64,000 bases of DNA, taken from positions 1-64,000 of the forward strand of contig NW_026091437.1 of assembly GCF_024586455.1 (NCBI RefSeq). Direction: 5' to 3'. Source of the stretch: Bactrocera neohumeralis (lineage: Eukaryota > Arthropoda > Insecta > Diptera > Tephritidae). The notes below the pieces were generated by a model. The model made no database searches and had not been told where the DNA came from. It saw only the letters and a program-made list of their open reading frames with translations. Within the stretch, counting starts at the first letter, position 1, and the number at the start of each line of letters is the position of its first letter. The position numbers and the translations under genes are program-made. Positions 30,265-41,866 of the stretch are shown here, piece by piece.

Positions 30265-31327
30265 ATGAGCATTGACTCTCCAAAAGTAACTAAAAAACAA
30301 CAAAGGATGAGCGAAGGATCAAACAACTCAAACCGGTTTTCTGTGCTAGATTTGGACGTGTAAAGTAATAAACACAACTCTAAGGAAAAAGAGGACTCAA
30401 TGTTAACTGCTGTAGTTTCTCACAAGCCACCACCAATTTTTGTACCTCAAGTGAGTGATATAAATAAAATGTTGAAAAGCTTTTCAATTGTTATTGGTAA
30501 AGAAAACTTCAACTACAAGTCAGGCAGGGACGGACAAGCGAGAGTAATGACCTCAAACAGTGATTGCTACAGAAAACTTGTTAGCTATTTAGATACCAAT
30601 AATATTACTTTTCATACATATCAATTGAAAGAAGATAAGCCATATCAAATAGTTATAAAAAATATACATTTTTCAACTCCTATCGATGATATCAAGCATG
30701 ACTTAGCAAAAAACGGGCATACTGTACGAAATATTGTGAATGCAAAAAGCAAAATTTCAAAATTGCCGATGTCAATATTCTTTGTTGATCTTGAACCTTC
30801 AACAAACAATAAAAAAGTATTTGACGTAAATCGCTTATGCAATGCCGTAGTAAAGATTGAGCCACCTAGAAAATTTAACGATTTGGTACAATGCCACCGC
30901 TGTCAAGAGTTCGGCAATACCAAGCAATATTGCAAAAAGCCTTATAGATGTGTAAAGTGTGCACTAGACCATCCTTCGTCTCTTTGTTCAAAAGTTAGAG
31001 AAACTCCACCGAAATGCTTCCATTGCCTTCAAAATCATACCGCCGAATAACAAAGGTTGTAAAATTTATCAAGAGTTAGTGTCAAAAAAAGACTCGCTTA
31101 ATAATAAGACAAGGCCTTCCTTGGTCAAACTTGCAAATGCCGAATATCAAGTTCCCCATAAAAACGTTAGCTATGCTGATGTAACAAGAGGGCAACTTAG
31201 TTCTACTACAACCACAGTACGCCATGAAAAAAGTGACAAACTCGAAGAATTGATTGCGAAACAAATTGAGCTAACCACAACACTAATAAATATGATGTCG
31301 TCTCTCTTAACTAAGCTATGCAATTAA
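30265..31327 (+). pseudogene. Jockey ORF1 (Gag-like)
   Basis: The ATG at 30265 gives MSIDSPKVTKKQQRM; an in-frame TAA at 30361-30363 interrupts, and the frame continues open to 31050. The 30400-31050 part has an RNA-binding PRE_C2HC-like region (PYQIVIKNIHFSTPIDDIKH), then zinc knuckles CHRCQEFGNTKQYC and CVKCALDHPSSLC, with a third Cys pair CFHCLQNH. A frameshift at about 31040 moves the tail (GCKIYQELVSKKDS to LCN) into another frame ending at 31327. Jockey-type Gags bind the element RNA and carry it to the nucleus. This copy has two lesions. Confidence 0.85.
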
Positions 31328-33917
31328 GTCTAAAAATAGCGATTTGGAATGCCAAAGGACTAAGCAGCCATAGACTGGAAGTTGAATATTTTATGAAAAC
31401 TAACAATATAGATATATTACTGGTTTCAGAAACCCACTTTACCGCTAAGTCCTATTTTAATATTAATAGATTCGATCTCATTACTTCAAACCACCCCGAC
31501 GGTAAAGCACACGGTGGTTCGGCAATTCTTATAAAATCATCACTAAAACACATCGTTTTAGAGCCAGTTTCAGTACCATCAATTCAAGCAGCTTCTTTGA
31601 AAATCCAGACCGGCAATGGAGCGATTGTTATAACTACTTTATATCTCCCACCTCGATTCAATATAAGCAAAGAAACTTTTAAATCGTTTTTCGACAAAAT
31701 GGGTCCCAGATTTTTACACGCGAACTGTACAAGCGTGTTTCTCAAAAAAGCTTAAGTGTTTTATCTACTGGCAGACCCACATACTGGCCTACTGATCCCA
31801 ACAAAATTCCGGATCTAATTGACTTTGCAATTTATACCGGCAGAAACCCACATCATCTAGAAATTTCGAATAATGAAGATATGAGCTCAGATCATTCCGC
31901 TCTCATTATCAGTATGAATATGCCTGTGGTTGTCACATCCCGAAAGCAGCGTTCTTTAACTAAAATGTCGAACATACGATTTTTCCAAACTTGGCTGGAG
32001 TCCCACGTAAACCTTAACATGGAAATAACAACAAGACTTAGACGACGCTGTGGAAAACTTCACCCAAAAAATACATCAAGCCGCTTCGTTAGCTTCTCCT
32101 CTTAATTCATCTAAACCATACTGTACCAACAATGTGCCATATTCAGATGAAGTAGCGCAGATGGTACAAAATAAAAGACGACTTCGAAGGATCTGGCAGA
32201 ATAGCAGAAATCCGGTTGACAAAACCAGGCTAAACAAAGCAGTTAAAGAATTAAAATCCAAGTTGACAGAGCTGAAAGAAGAATCTATTGCAGAATTTCT
32301 TAAGAATGCTGATCCAAATAAATACGATGAATACAATCTGTGGAAAGCTACTAAATATCTGAAACCTCCTCCGAAGCCCGATACCGATAAAAGATGAAAA
32401 CAACTCTTGGTGTAGATCTGACAAAAGAAAAGCTGACGCTTTTGGCAACCTCCTTGCGAATACTTTCAAGCCTTTTGCTCTCAATACTGACCATCAGCGC
32501 CAAAATGTTCAGACTTTTCTTGAGAATCCATGTCAAATGGATAAACCAATACACTACGTTAAACTGACTGAAGTACAATCAGAAGTGTCACAGTTGAAAA
32601 TTTCTCAATCGCCTGGCCCAGATAATATTGATGCATGGACAATTAAACAATTACCAAGGAAATGCTTGCTATTCTTAGTTTTAATCCTTAATTGTGGTTT
32701 TAGGCTAAGTCCCTTTCCTACGCAATGGAAATGTGCCGAAATTATAATGATTCCGATGCCAAACAAGCCCGAGAACGAAATAACCTCTTATAGACCAATA
32801 AGTTTGCTGACAATATTCTCTAAAATATTCGAAAGGATATTTCTTCGTTATCCCAGACCATCAATTTGGATTCAGGCAACTTCATGAAACCCCTGAACAG
32901 TGCCACAGAATCGTAAAAACCATACTAAAATGTCTCGAAGGGAAACAGTATTGTTCGGCAGTTTTCTTAGACATTCAACAAGCCTTCGATAGAGTCTGGC
33001 ATGAGGGGTTGTTATTTAGAATAAAAATGAAACTACCAGCTCAATTCTAATTATTTCTTCGGTCATACCTAGATTGCAGACATTTCTACGTTAAAATTAA
33101 TGATGACACTTCCGACATATACGAAGTCAAAGCAGGCGTTCCGCAAGGCAGCGTGCTTGGCCCAACGCTGTACACGATTTTCACTGCCGATATGCCAATA
33201 ATAAACGACGAAAACATAACTGTTGCCACATATGCGGACGACACCTCCATTCTTGCATCTGCTTACTCTGCAAACGAAGCGTCTGAAACTGTTCAAAAAC
33301 AACTCAACGCAGTTGAATCCTGGCTTCGAAATTGGAACATTATGGTAAATGAAAGAAAATCAGCGCATCTTACCTTCACCATGAAAGCAGGAGATTGCCC
33401 CAGCGTCAATCTCAATCAAACAATTATTCCAGAATGCACTAGCACTAAGCACCTCGGGATGCACTTAGACAGAAGACTAACATGGCAGCAACATATAAAA
33501 ATTAAACGAGATCAGTTAAAAATCAAGACGAGGAAAATGTACTGGCTACTGGGTCCAAAATCGAAACTTAGTCTCAAAAATAAGGTGATCCTATATAAAA
33601 GCATTCTAAAACCGATTGGGGCTTATGGAATATAAATCTGGGGAACTGCAAGTAAATCGAACGTAGAACTAATTCAAAGATATCAGTCGAAAACACTCAG
33701 GTTGATTGCAAACGCTCCATGGTACATCAAAAATATTAATTTACACAAAGATCTTGAAATAAATATGGTGAAGAGCGAGATTCAGAAACTCGGTTCAAGA
33801 TATCTTAATCGCCTAAGCTGCCATCCCAACATACATGCCATTAACCTACTGGACAACAGTGAAGATACTCGCCGACTGCAAAGGCTACATCCATTAGACT
33901 TACCGTTTAGATCTTAA
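31318..33917 (+). pseudogene. Jockey ORF2 (endonuclease and RT, deleted)
   Basis: It starts MQLSLKIAIWNAKGLSSHRL, with LLVSETHF carrying the endonuclease Glu and GGSAILIKSS. A deletion near 31715 removes the GDxN block. STGRPTYWPTDPNKIPDLID and SSDHSALI resume the C-terminal half. RT follows with SPGPDNIDAWTIKQLP, SYRPISLLTIFSKIFERI, AFDRVWHEG, GVPQGSVLGPTLYTIF and YADD (in ATYADDTSIL, about 33225). The tail ends RLHPLDLPFRS at 33917. Frameshifts lie at about 32100, 32390, 32880 and 33050, and there is an in-frame TAA at 33633. No RNase H, as expected for Jockey. Confidence 0.88.
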
Positions 33918-34115
33918 GTTTAACTGAATTAATTAAATTGTAAAGTATATATAATACTAAATTAAGTGAATTGTGATATATGTATAGTACAAATCTTATA
34001 TTTCAAATGCCCTTATGTATTTAAGGGACAAATTGCAATTTTAGCATCAAAGTGAATCTTAGATATAATAACATTTGCTTATTGTCACACGACAGATTGT
34101 AAATTAAATGAAATA

Positions 34116-34285
34116 ATAAAAAAAACTTTAGTCATTTTTCATTGGTGTAGGCTTTTTATGTGGCGGGTCCCAAACCCAGTGCACAACCCTATGCAGGGGT
34201 ATAAAAAAAACTTTAGTCATTTTTCATTGGTGTAGGCTTTTTATGTGGCGGGCCCCAAACCCAGTGCACAACCCTATGCAGGGGA
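34116..34285 (+). repeat. 85-bp tandem duplication across the Jockey A-tail
   Basis: Units 34116-34200 and 34201-34285 both begin ataaaaaaaactttagtc and end in the caggggt region. Only about two bases differ. The unit includes the Jockey A-run and the first part of the RTE leader fragment, so the duplication arose after these were joined. Confidence 0.9.
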
Positions 34286-34481
34286 TGTTTCGCCTTTTCA
34301 CTTTAGCTCGCCTTCGAACGGATGTTCTTAGGCTACCTAGAGGATACTTGGTCACAGACCGGAAGTAGTGAGCTGCTTGAGTCATGTGTAAAAGAATCGT
34401 TTCTGGCCACTCCCAAGTGAATGGCGATCAGAGAACTTTCCTCACTTGCGTGAACTTCTACACATGACTCCATCCTCTAAA
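34126..34481 (-). mobile_element. RTE-type leader fragment
   Basis: It matches 965-1213 and 41620-41866 (ggctttttatgtggcggg, ggatgttcttaggctacc, agagaactttcctcacttgc). It ends at the same element 5' border, catcctc. It has no coding sequence. It is either a separate truncated copy or part of a transcript carried along by the Jockey element. Confidence 0.85.
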
Positions 34482-34482
34482 A

Positions 34483-35719
34483 AACAAGTAAGGAAGGCCT
34501 AAGTTCGGGTGTCACCGAACATTTTATACTCTCGCATGATAAAGTGATAATCGAGATATCGTTATTAGCAACTTTATTGCGAGAATATAAAAATGATGCC
34601 CTCTGAATTACATGAAAACATCTGAGAGATTTACTGATATTTTCGGTGAAAAATTAGGTTAGGTTAGGTTAGGCACTGAATTCTTCTTGTTCGATATAAG
34701 GGACCTTGAAAAGTTATAGTCCGATCACGACAATTTTTCCACAAGGGATACCTCAGCTCAAATACTGTATTTGTGTAAAGTTTTATTCCGCTATCATCAT
34801 TGGTTCCTAATGTACTATGTATATAATAAACAGAGAAGGCATCAGATGGAATTCTAAATAGCGTTATATAGAAAGAAGGCGTGTTTGTGAACCGATTTCA
34901 CCCATATTTCGTACATGTCATCAGGGTGTTAAGAGAATATTATATACCGAATTTCATTGAAATCGGTTTAGTAGTTCCTGAGATATGGTTTTTGGTCCAT
35001 AAGTGGGCGATGCCACGCCCATTTCCAATTTTTAAAAAAAGCCTGGGTGCAGCTTCCTCTGCCATTTCTTCCGTAAAATTTAATGTTTCTGACGTTTTTT
35101 GTTAGTCGGTTAACGCACTTTTAGTGATTTTCAACATAACCTTTGTATGGGAGGTGGGCGTGGTTATTATCCGATTTCTTCCATTTTTGAACTGTATATG
35201 GAAATGCCTGAAGATAACGACTCTGTAGAGTTTGGTTGACATAACTATAGTAGTTTCCGAGATATGTATAAAAAACTTAGTAGGGGGCGGGGCCACACCC
35301 ACTTTTCTAAAAAAATAGCGTCCAAATATGCCCCTCCATCATTTGTGCCAAATTTCACTTTAATATCTTTATTTATGGCTTAGTTATGACACTTTATAGG
35401 TTTTCGGTTTCCGCCATTTTGTGGGCGTGGCAGTGGGCCGATTTTGCCCATCTTCGAACTTAACCTTCTTATGGAGCCAAGAAATACGTGTACCAAGTTT
35501 CATCATGATATCTCAATTTTTACTCAAGTTACAGCTTGCACGGACGGACGGACAGACGGACGGACAGACAGACATCCGGATTTCAACTCTACTCGTCACC
35601 CTGATCACTTTGGTATATATAACCCTATATCTGACTCTTTTAGTTTTAGGACTTACAAACAACTGTTATGTGAACAAAACTATAATACTCTCCTTAGCAA
35701 CTTTGTTGCGAGAGTATAA
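34483..35719 (+). repeat. Recurrent 'AACAAGTAAGGA' repeat, copy c (longest)
   Basis: This 1237-bp copy starts acaagtaaggaaggcctaag and ends ttgcgagagtataaa. Near its left end both terminal motifs already occur within 110 bp (34483-34592), as if a minimal copy were joined to a longer one. The interior includes four TTAGG units (34654-34673), a cagggtgttaagagaatatt block shared with copy b, and gacgga tandem units. An A-run and the Jockey target duplication follow. No coding capacity. Confidence 0.85.
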
Positions 35720-35723
35720 AAAA

Positions 35724-35738
35724 AATAATTACTAATCA
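35724..35738. repeat. 15-bp target-site duplication of the Jockey unit, right
   Basis: It is identical to 30023-30037. The A-run (35718-35725) immediately before it overlaps its first two bases. Confidence 0.85.
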
Positions 35739-35756
35739 GCGAGATGCTGATGCTTC

Positions 35757-36100
35757 AGGAGGGGGAAGTTATCACAGTTATCATAGCTAGCAAAATATAC
35801 CAACAACAAAGTTGTCGTAGCTAACAAAATATATCAGAAATTCAATTCATCAATATACTGCAAATAAACAGTATTATTGTTGCTCAATAAAGTTCATTTC
35901 CAAAAATTACAACAACAACACATTTCGTCGGCACTAAACCAGAGGGAAGCCGTGCCGCCCTAATGTAAGCCAGTTCTTGGCCAAACTGAGGTTTGCAATG
36001 ATTATTGCTTACGTTATCATAACTGAGTACATAGAAATAAGTACTATTAGTAAGAATTCGTACATATGTACATATGAAAGTTTATAGTAAATAAGCAAAA
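35757..36100 (+). repeat. Polypurine tract and 3' LTR start of gypsy element 1
   Basis: AGGAGGGGGA (35757-35766) is followed by AGTTATCACAGTTATC. Gypsy-group LTRs typically begin AGTTA directly after such a tract, and the tract lies about 35 bp after the env 3' end once the Jockey unit is removed. An aataaa-like signal occurs near 35885. The 3' border was not found and no clear match to the putative 5' LTR was seen. Confidence 0.5.
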
Positions 36101-36779
36101 TTTTGTATAAAAAGGAACTTATAGAATAAAGTAATCGAGTTCAACTTTGCAATTCAAATAGCGTGTTTCGATTGTACGGTGGCCGACCCATAACATCCAT
36201 ACCCTACTCAAATTAGCGGTAAATGTGCGAAAAACCCACGCATTGGCGGGATATGTACTTGCAGGAGCACATGATGAAATAACTGCGTAGATGGTACCAG
36301 AAAAACTCACTTTATTTTTGGACCCGCAAGATTTATCCTACGGCAATTATGCCCAAATGATTCAAAAGTTTTATCTGGAATAACACCGGTGCAACTACTG
36401 GATCCACTTACCCAGTTTATGGAAATCCAATAAAACAAAATCCCTCTTTCTTCATATGAACCCAAAACCAAATAAGAAAGTGTAAATAATAATGAAACAG
36501 ACAAATTCAATTGGGATGTGAGTATAAAACCGTATAATCTTCATCAAAGGAACACCTTCATAAAGATTACGAAACCCTAAATTTTATTGAAATTTATCGA
36601 TAGGTTTAAAAGCTATTTAAGTATATTTATATATTTTATTTAAATATATTATATATTTAAGTATGGCCTTATCATAGTTAAAACTAGCGTACTTCTGGCA
36701 AATCTAGTCCCCCAACTAAACATAACCTTGTAACGCATTCACCTTTAGACGAACTTTACCATTCTTTTTTACGTAAACT
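36101..36779. other. Unassigned AT-rich DNA
   Basis: There are short open stretches on both strands without recognisable motifs. Some sequence may belong to the BEL relic that follows, but nothing in it is diagnostic. Confidence 0.35.
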
Positions 36780-37377
36780 ATGCTCATAAGTAACCTTTGT
36801 GTTCTATGGAATTGCAAAAAATATTGGTCAGTCCTGCGGATTGCCACCTCTGGAGATGATTATAATTGGCTGGTTACGCGATATTCAATCAGTACAACAC
36901 AGGAACTCCAGCCAAATAAGACTTACGTCAACGCAAAACAAGAAGATGTACTGGATAGATTTTCATCACTACTCAAAACAAATCGATACATAGCATGTTT
37001 ATTCAGATTCTGGTCGAATGTGTCACTCAATAGAACACAGCGGTCAAACGCAACGTTGGAAATAAAACCAGAGAAGTAAAAAACAGGAGTAATTAACAAA
37101 AGTACTCACCCAATTTGACAATTCAATTACCCTGCTTGGTGGCAACCAGGTGGTTTTACGGCTCATGCGTACGAAATCGGAGCTCAAACCCGTTTTATCT
37201 CCGTATCTTAGTTTTAGCCGATCCTGTGTTCCAGGAAGATGGTAAAGTCATGATGAAACTGGCAGCAGTCATATACCGAAGGATAATGAAACCTATATTA
37301 TTCAACCACGACATGATTGCACAAAACACCGCACTTGGTTATATCCTGGCCGGTACTTATGCGATTTAAATCCAAAG
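36780..37377 (+). pseudogene. Scrambled BEL pol relic
   Basis: The frame near 36799 reads FYGIAKNIGQS, like the BEL RT motif-A strand. Bases 36950-37020 read VLDRFSSLLKTNRYIACLFR, the segment between RNase H and integrase. Bases 37205-37369 read LADPVFQEDGKVMMKLAAVI and NTALGYILAGT, the C-terminal half of the BEL protease. Protease normally precedes RT, so the order is rearranged. All pieces are degenerate. Confidence 0.5.
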
Positions 37378-38119
37378 TTTACGCTTAACTTATATACAAC
37401 AATACTTACTCAATAGCGCCAACATAGCTATCAGTAATAAGTTTTTAGTAAGAATTAAAACAGAAAGATCGAAAATATTTCAACGCCGACTGACTGAAAA
37501 AGCCGCGAAATGATTAGATACATACAACAACAACAACAACAGAACAACAATCGGAAAACACGCGAGAATATCGAACGTCATCAGATTACATTTATAATTT
37601 GACTAGTAATTATATTTATATAACATAAACATAACGGGTCGGCTTTAGTATACCATCCCAGGATTTCGGGAATAAAATGGGTATGGTCGGATAGAGGAGA
37701 TTCTCCAGATCACGAATATATATGGTTATAGCCGCAGGAAGCTTATAGTTTTCGAGTTATTCGCGTTTTAAGTTGAAAATTTGAAATTTGAAATATTTTC
37801 GATATATAAAATTAATTTTGCACTTATATTTTTCACTTTTATATACGCTAACACATCACTTATTCATTTGCAAACATTTATTTTATATAATATAGTGCAA
37901 AAATAGCTTTTAATAAACATTTAAATTATTGTTGAATTTGATTATATAAGAATTACAAATGAATTACAAACTGTCATATAATCAGTGTTACCTTATCGAC
38001 ATCATTTGCAAAAATAAATGTGTCAAATAATCAGTGTTACTATGGTAAAATATTTTACAAACTAAAATAAAAAATAAAAAAATATAAAGAAATATTATAC
38101 CCTAAATACAGGAAACGTA
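37378..38119. other. AT-rich DNA with a CAA microsatellite
   Basis: There is no coding pattern. A short (caa)n run occurs near 37527-37545. The rest is low-complexity AT with some direct repeats such as attgttgaatttg. Confidence 0.45.
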
Positions 38120-39092
38120 TATACCCGGTGTTGGACCGACCAGGGTTATTTTTTTTGAAGCGCGGCCAAAGGCCGCCCACGCAAAAAGGAGTTCAATGCG
38201 AAAAAAATTTGATACACCGATATATATAATCGGTTGATACAGCGATGGAATTCAAACGTAATAGTGTCATTGTTTTATATTTAGCTGGAAAATCACAGCC
38301 AGCAATTGTTCGTGAGCTCAAACTCCTTAATGTGAATAAAGTTTTTATTTATCGCACCATCACTCGTTACAACGATACTGGTAGCATCGCAAAACTCCAT
38401 GGAGGTGGTCATCAAAAGACTGCAACGTCACGTGAGATGGTTCGGAAAGTGAAGAAGCGAGGCCCATGATCTCGCACCGAAGCAGCAACAAGTACGACTT
38501 GAGAGAGCGAAGCAGTTGCTTCGCTTGGCCGAAAGCGGTCAAATTCAGAACATTGTGTTTTCTGACGAAAACATTTTTCCAATTGTGCAATTCGTAAACT
38601 CTCGAAACGATAGGGTTTACTTGGCCGACCGTTCATAAGAAAATTTAAGTCATCGGTTGGCCACCAGGAGGCAGCACCCGCCACAAATAATGATTTGGGC
38701 CGCTGTCACCGCAGATGGGCGCGAATGGCTAAAAAACAATGTTCCGAACCACACAATGGCTCTCGAATTCACCAGATGCGAATCCAATGGATTATTTTCT
38801 CTGGGCCATTTTGAAGAGCAAGGTCATACACCAGTCTCGAGATGCTGGAGAAAACCATTGTCCGTGAGTAGGGCCATATACCGGCAAGTCACATTCCGGC
38901 AGCTTGCGATTCGTTTTTTGACCGTCTCAAAGCCATAGTTAAGACAAAAGGTGGTCATATCGAGCAAAAGTGAATTGGTCCTGAATTTATGATTATTTTC
39001 ACACATTTTGTACTTTAAAATAAATAAAAATAATTTTCCAAACCGAATTTATGGTTTTTTTAATTGGTTACACTTCGAGTGCCGGACCCTGT
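38120..39092 (+). mobile_element. mariner-type element, decayed
   Basis: The transposase start is at 38245: MEFKRNSVIVLYLAGKSQPA, VNKVFIYRTITRYNDTGSIA, then SREMVRKVKKR, the two HTH units of a Tc1/mariner protein. After a deletion (about 38465) come DLAPKQQQ-like residues, LRLAESGQIQNIVFSDENIF (first catalytic Asp), VYLADRS and RRQHPPQIMIWAAVTADGR. Another deletion leads to a C-terminus with FDRLKAIVKTKGGHIEQK. The right end gagtgccggaccctgt has the look of a terminal repeat (reverse complement ACAGGGTCCGGCACTC). A matching left terminus was not clear. The same family is at 23.8-24.4 kb. Confidence 0.8.
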
Positions 39093-39394
39093 AATGAACC
39101 ATTTTTAAAGTCATGTGTCATATCATATGTTTGTTAACTACGTGTTTAGTTACTTGTCTTCTTCTTCTTAATTGGCGTAGAAACCGCTTAAGCGATTATA
39201 GCCGAGTTAACAACAGCGCGCCAGTCGTTTCTTCTTTTCGCTACGTGGCGCCAATTGGATATTCCAAGCGAAGCCAGGTCCTTCTCCACTTGATCCTTCC
39301 AACAGAGTGGGGCACTTCCTCTTCCTCTGTTTTTCCCGCCGGGTATTGCGTTGAATACTTTTAGAAATAGAGTGTTTTCGTCCATATATATCCA

Positions 39395-40601
39395 TCACAA
39401 CCTCTGAATCTTAATTCGCTGAACTATGTTCATGTCGTCGTATATCTCATATAGCTTATCGTTCCGTTGAATGTGATATTCGCCGTGGCCAATGCGCAAA
39501 GGACCATAAATCTTTCGCAGAACTTTTCTCTCGAAAACTTGCAACGTCGACTCATCCGTTGTTGACATAGTCCAAGACTCTGCACCATACAGCAGGACGG
39601 GAATTATGAGTGACTTATAGAGTTTGGTTTTTGTTTGTCGAGAGAGGATTTTGCTTCTCAATTGCCTACTCAGTCCGAAGTAGCACCTGTTGGCAAGAGT
39701 TATCCTGCGTTGGATTTCTAGGCTGACATTTTTGGTGGTGTTTACGCTGGTTCCAAGATAGACGAAATTATCTATGACTTCAAAGTTATGACTGTCAACA
39801 GTGACATGAGTGCCAAGTCGAGAGTGCGACGACTGTTTGTTTGATGACAGGAGATGTTTCGTCTTGCCCTCGTTCACTGCCAGACCCATTTTCTGTGCTT
39901 CCTTGTCCAGCCTGGAGAAAGCAGAACTAACGGCGCGGGTGTTGAGGCCGATGATATCAATATCATCGGCATACGCCAGCAGCTGTACACTCTTATAGAA
40001 GATGGTACCTTCTCTATTTAGTTCTGCAGCTCGAACTATTTTCTCCAGAAGCAGGTTGAAGAACCTGAAGAAGAAGCTGATGCATGCACCTTATCAGTCC
40101 TTCGCCGCCGTGTTTGAATAGCTCGGCCGGCAATCCATCGGCCCCTGCCGCTTTGTTGTTCTTCATGCGGGCAATTGCTATTCGAACTTCTTCATGGTCG
40201 GGTAATGGAACGGCTGCTCCATCGTCATCGATTGGGGAATCGGGTTTTCCTTCTCCTGGTGTTGTGCGTTCACTGCCATTCAGCAGGCTGGAGAAGTGTT
40301 CCCTCCATAATTTAAGTATGATCTGGGCATCAGTGACTAGATCACCTTTGGGGGTTCTACAAGAGTACACTCCGGTCTTGAAACCTTCCGTAAGCCGCCG
40401 CATTTTTTCGTAGAATTTTCGAGCATTACCCCTGTCGGCCAGCTTATCAAGCTCTTCGTACTCACGCATTTCAGCCTCTTTCCCATCCCGCACGTGTAGT
40501 GGTCGATCGTAACGTTGCGAGGTAGGTAGCCTGTTTTCTCTCCGCTGCGACACGGCACTCCTCGTCGTACCAGCTGTTCTTTTGCACTTTCCGAAAACCA
40601 A
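39395..40601 (-). pseudogene. RTE reverse transcriptase (centre deleted)
   Basis: The N-terminal part (40014-40601) has ARKFYEKMRRLTEGFKTGVY and AIARMKNNKAAGADGLPAEL, the start of the RT fingers. The frame then jumps to the palm with LLAYADDIDIIG (YADD coded at 39962-39973) and on to MGLAVNEGKTKHLLSS, VYLGTSVNTTKNVSLEIQRR and LYGAESWTMS, ending near 39395. About 200 codons between are missing, so the enzyme is dead. Confidence 0.85.
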
Positions 40602-41430
40602 TGGTTTCGGTTGCAGCTGTACGTAAGGAGTTTGAAATTCCGTCCAACAGTTCCCTTATACCGAGTTGTATACGAGTGCTCTCAGAGAGCAGGAGTGCAA
40701 GCCGAGTAGAAAATCGTTCGGCTGTCTGTTGTGATTGCAGCTTCTCGACGTCGAACCTTCCTTGTGTTTGGTGGCGCGCGTTTTTTGCTGCACAGAGGCC
40801 GGTGCGAACCTTAGCTGCAAAAAGATAGTGGTCCGAGTCGATGTTAGGACCTCGGAGCGCACGCACATCTAAAACACTGGAGACGTGTCTTCCGTCTATC
40901 ACAACATGATCGATCTGGTTGGTAGCTTTTCGTTCCGGAGACAGCCAGGTAGCTTGGTGAATCTTCTTAAGCTGGAATCTAGTATTACAGATAACCATAT
41001 TTCGGGCCCCGGCGAAGTCAATCACCCTCAACCCATTAGGGGATGTTTCGTCGTGGAGGCCGAATTTACCGACCGTAGTGCCAAAGACACCTTCTTTGCC
41101 CACCCTGGCGTTAAAGTCGCCAAGCACGATTTTGACATCGTGGCGGGGGCAGCCTTCATAAGTGCGCTCCAAGCACTCATAAAAGGCATCTTTGGTCACA
41201 TCGTCCTTCTCTTCCGTCGGGGCGTGGGCGCAGATCAGCGATATGTTGAAGAACCTCGTTTTGATGCGGAGTGTGGTTAGACGTTCATTCACCGGAGTGA
41301 ATGATAGTACTCGGCGACGGAGTCTCTCTCCCACCACGAATCCTACACCAAACTTGCGCTCCTTTATATGGCCACTGTAGTAAATGTCACAAGGATCTAC
41401 TCGTCTCTGTCCTTGTCCCGTCCATCGCAT
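40471..41430 (-). pseudogene. RTE endonuclease, copy at 41 kb
   Basis: This frame of about 320 codons starts MRWTGQGQRRVDPCDIYYSG. The preceding N-terminus (TWNVRSLNWEG) is just upstream at 41434-41658 behind a stop. Motifs are LICAHAPTEEKDDV, VLGDFNARVGKEGVF (Asp/Asn), NQIDHVVIDGRHVSSV and DSDHYLFAA (Asp-His). The C-terminal part is the linker to RT. The catalytic set is complete in this frame, but RT downstream is damaged. Confidence 0.85.
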
Positions 41431-41866
41431 TTCTTAGACGGCGGTGATGTCAGCCTTTGTTTTTACGAGGACATCAACCAGCTGGGCAGCGGCACCTTCC
41501 CAATTAAGGGACCGGACATTCCAGGTGCATGCCCTCAATTCGTAGTCCTTATTTCGTTTGCCATGGTCGTCATCAAAAGGGGGGTCTCTCATCCGAGGCT
41601 GGTTATAGCTCTTCACTGGGGGTGTTTTTTTACGTAGCGGGTCCCAAACCCAGCGCACAACCCTTGTAGGGAATGTTTCGCCTTCCCACTTTAGCTCGCC
41701 TTCGAACGGATGTTCTTAGGCTACCAAGAGGATACTTGGTCAAAGACCGGAAGTAGTGAGCTGCTTGAGCCATGTGTAAAAGAATCGTTTCTGGCCATTC
41801 CCAAGTGAATGGCGATCAGAGAACTTTCCTCACTTGCGTGAACTTCTAGACATGACTCCATCCTCC

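Larger units (their letters stand above)
30038..34125 (+). mobile_element. Jockey-clade LINE with internal deletions
   Basis: The 5' untranslated region (30038-30264) begins after the duplicated target. ORF1 (30265-31327) and ORF2 (31318-33917) overlap by about 10 bases at TATGCAATTAA. A 3' untranslated region ends in ataataaaaaaaa (34116-34124). The duplicated target lies only at 35724, beyond an RTE leader fragment and a repeat, so the inserted unit is larger than the LINE itself. Confidence 0.88.
39158..41866 (-). mobile_element. RTE-type LINE inserted in the gypsy 2 5' LTR
   Basis: The element reads on the minus strand. Its 5' end (…catcctcc) is at 41866 and its 3' end at the left is a short simple-repeat tail (cttcttcttctt on the plus strand). 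TACTTGT directly abuts both ends (39151-39157 and 41867-41873). Simple-repeat tails are typical of RTE elements. It is 2.7 kb, shorter than a full element because the centre of RT is deleted. The copy at 1-1213 shares its 5' part. Confidence 0.85.

Noticed and set aside
34654..34673. TTAGG units as a telomeric remnant
   Set aside because: Only four units, embedded in a dispersed repeat, without telomere-associated context.
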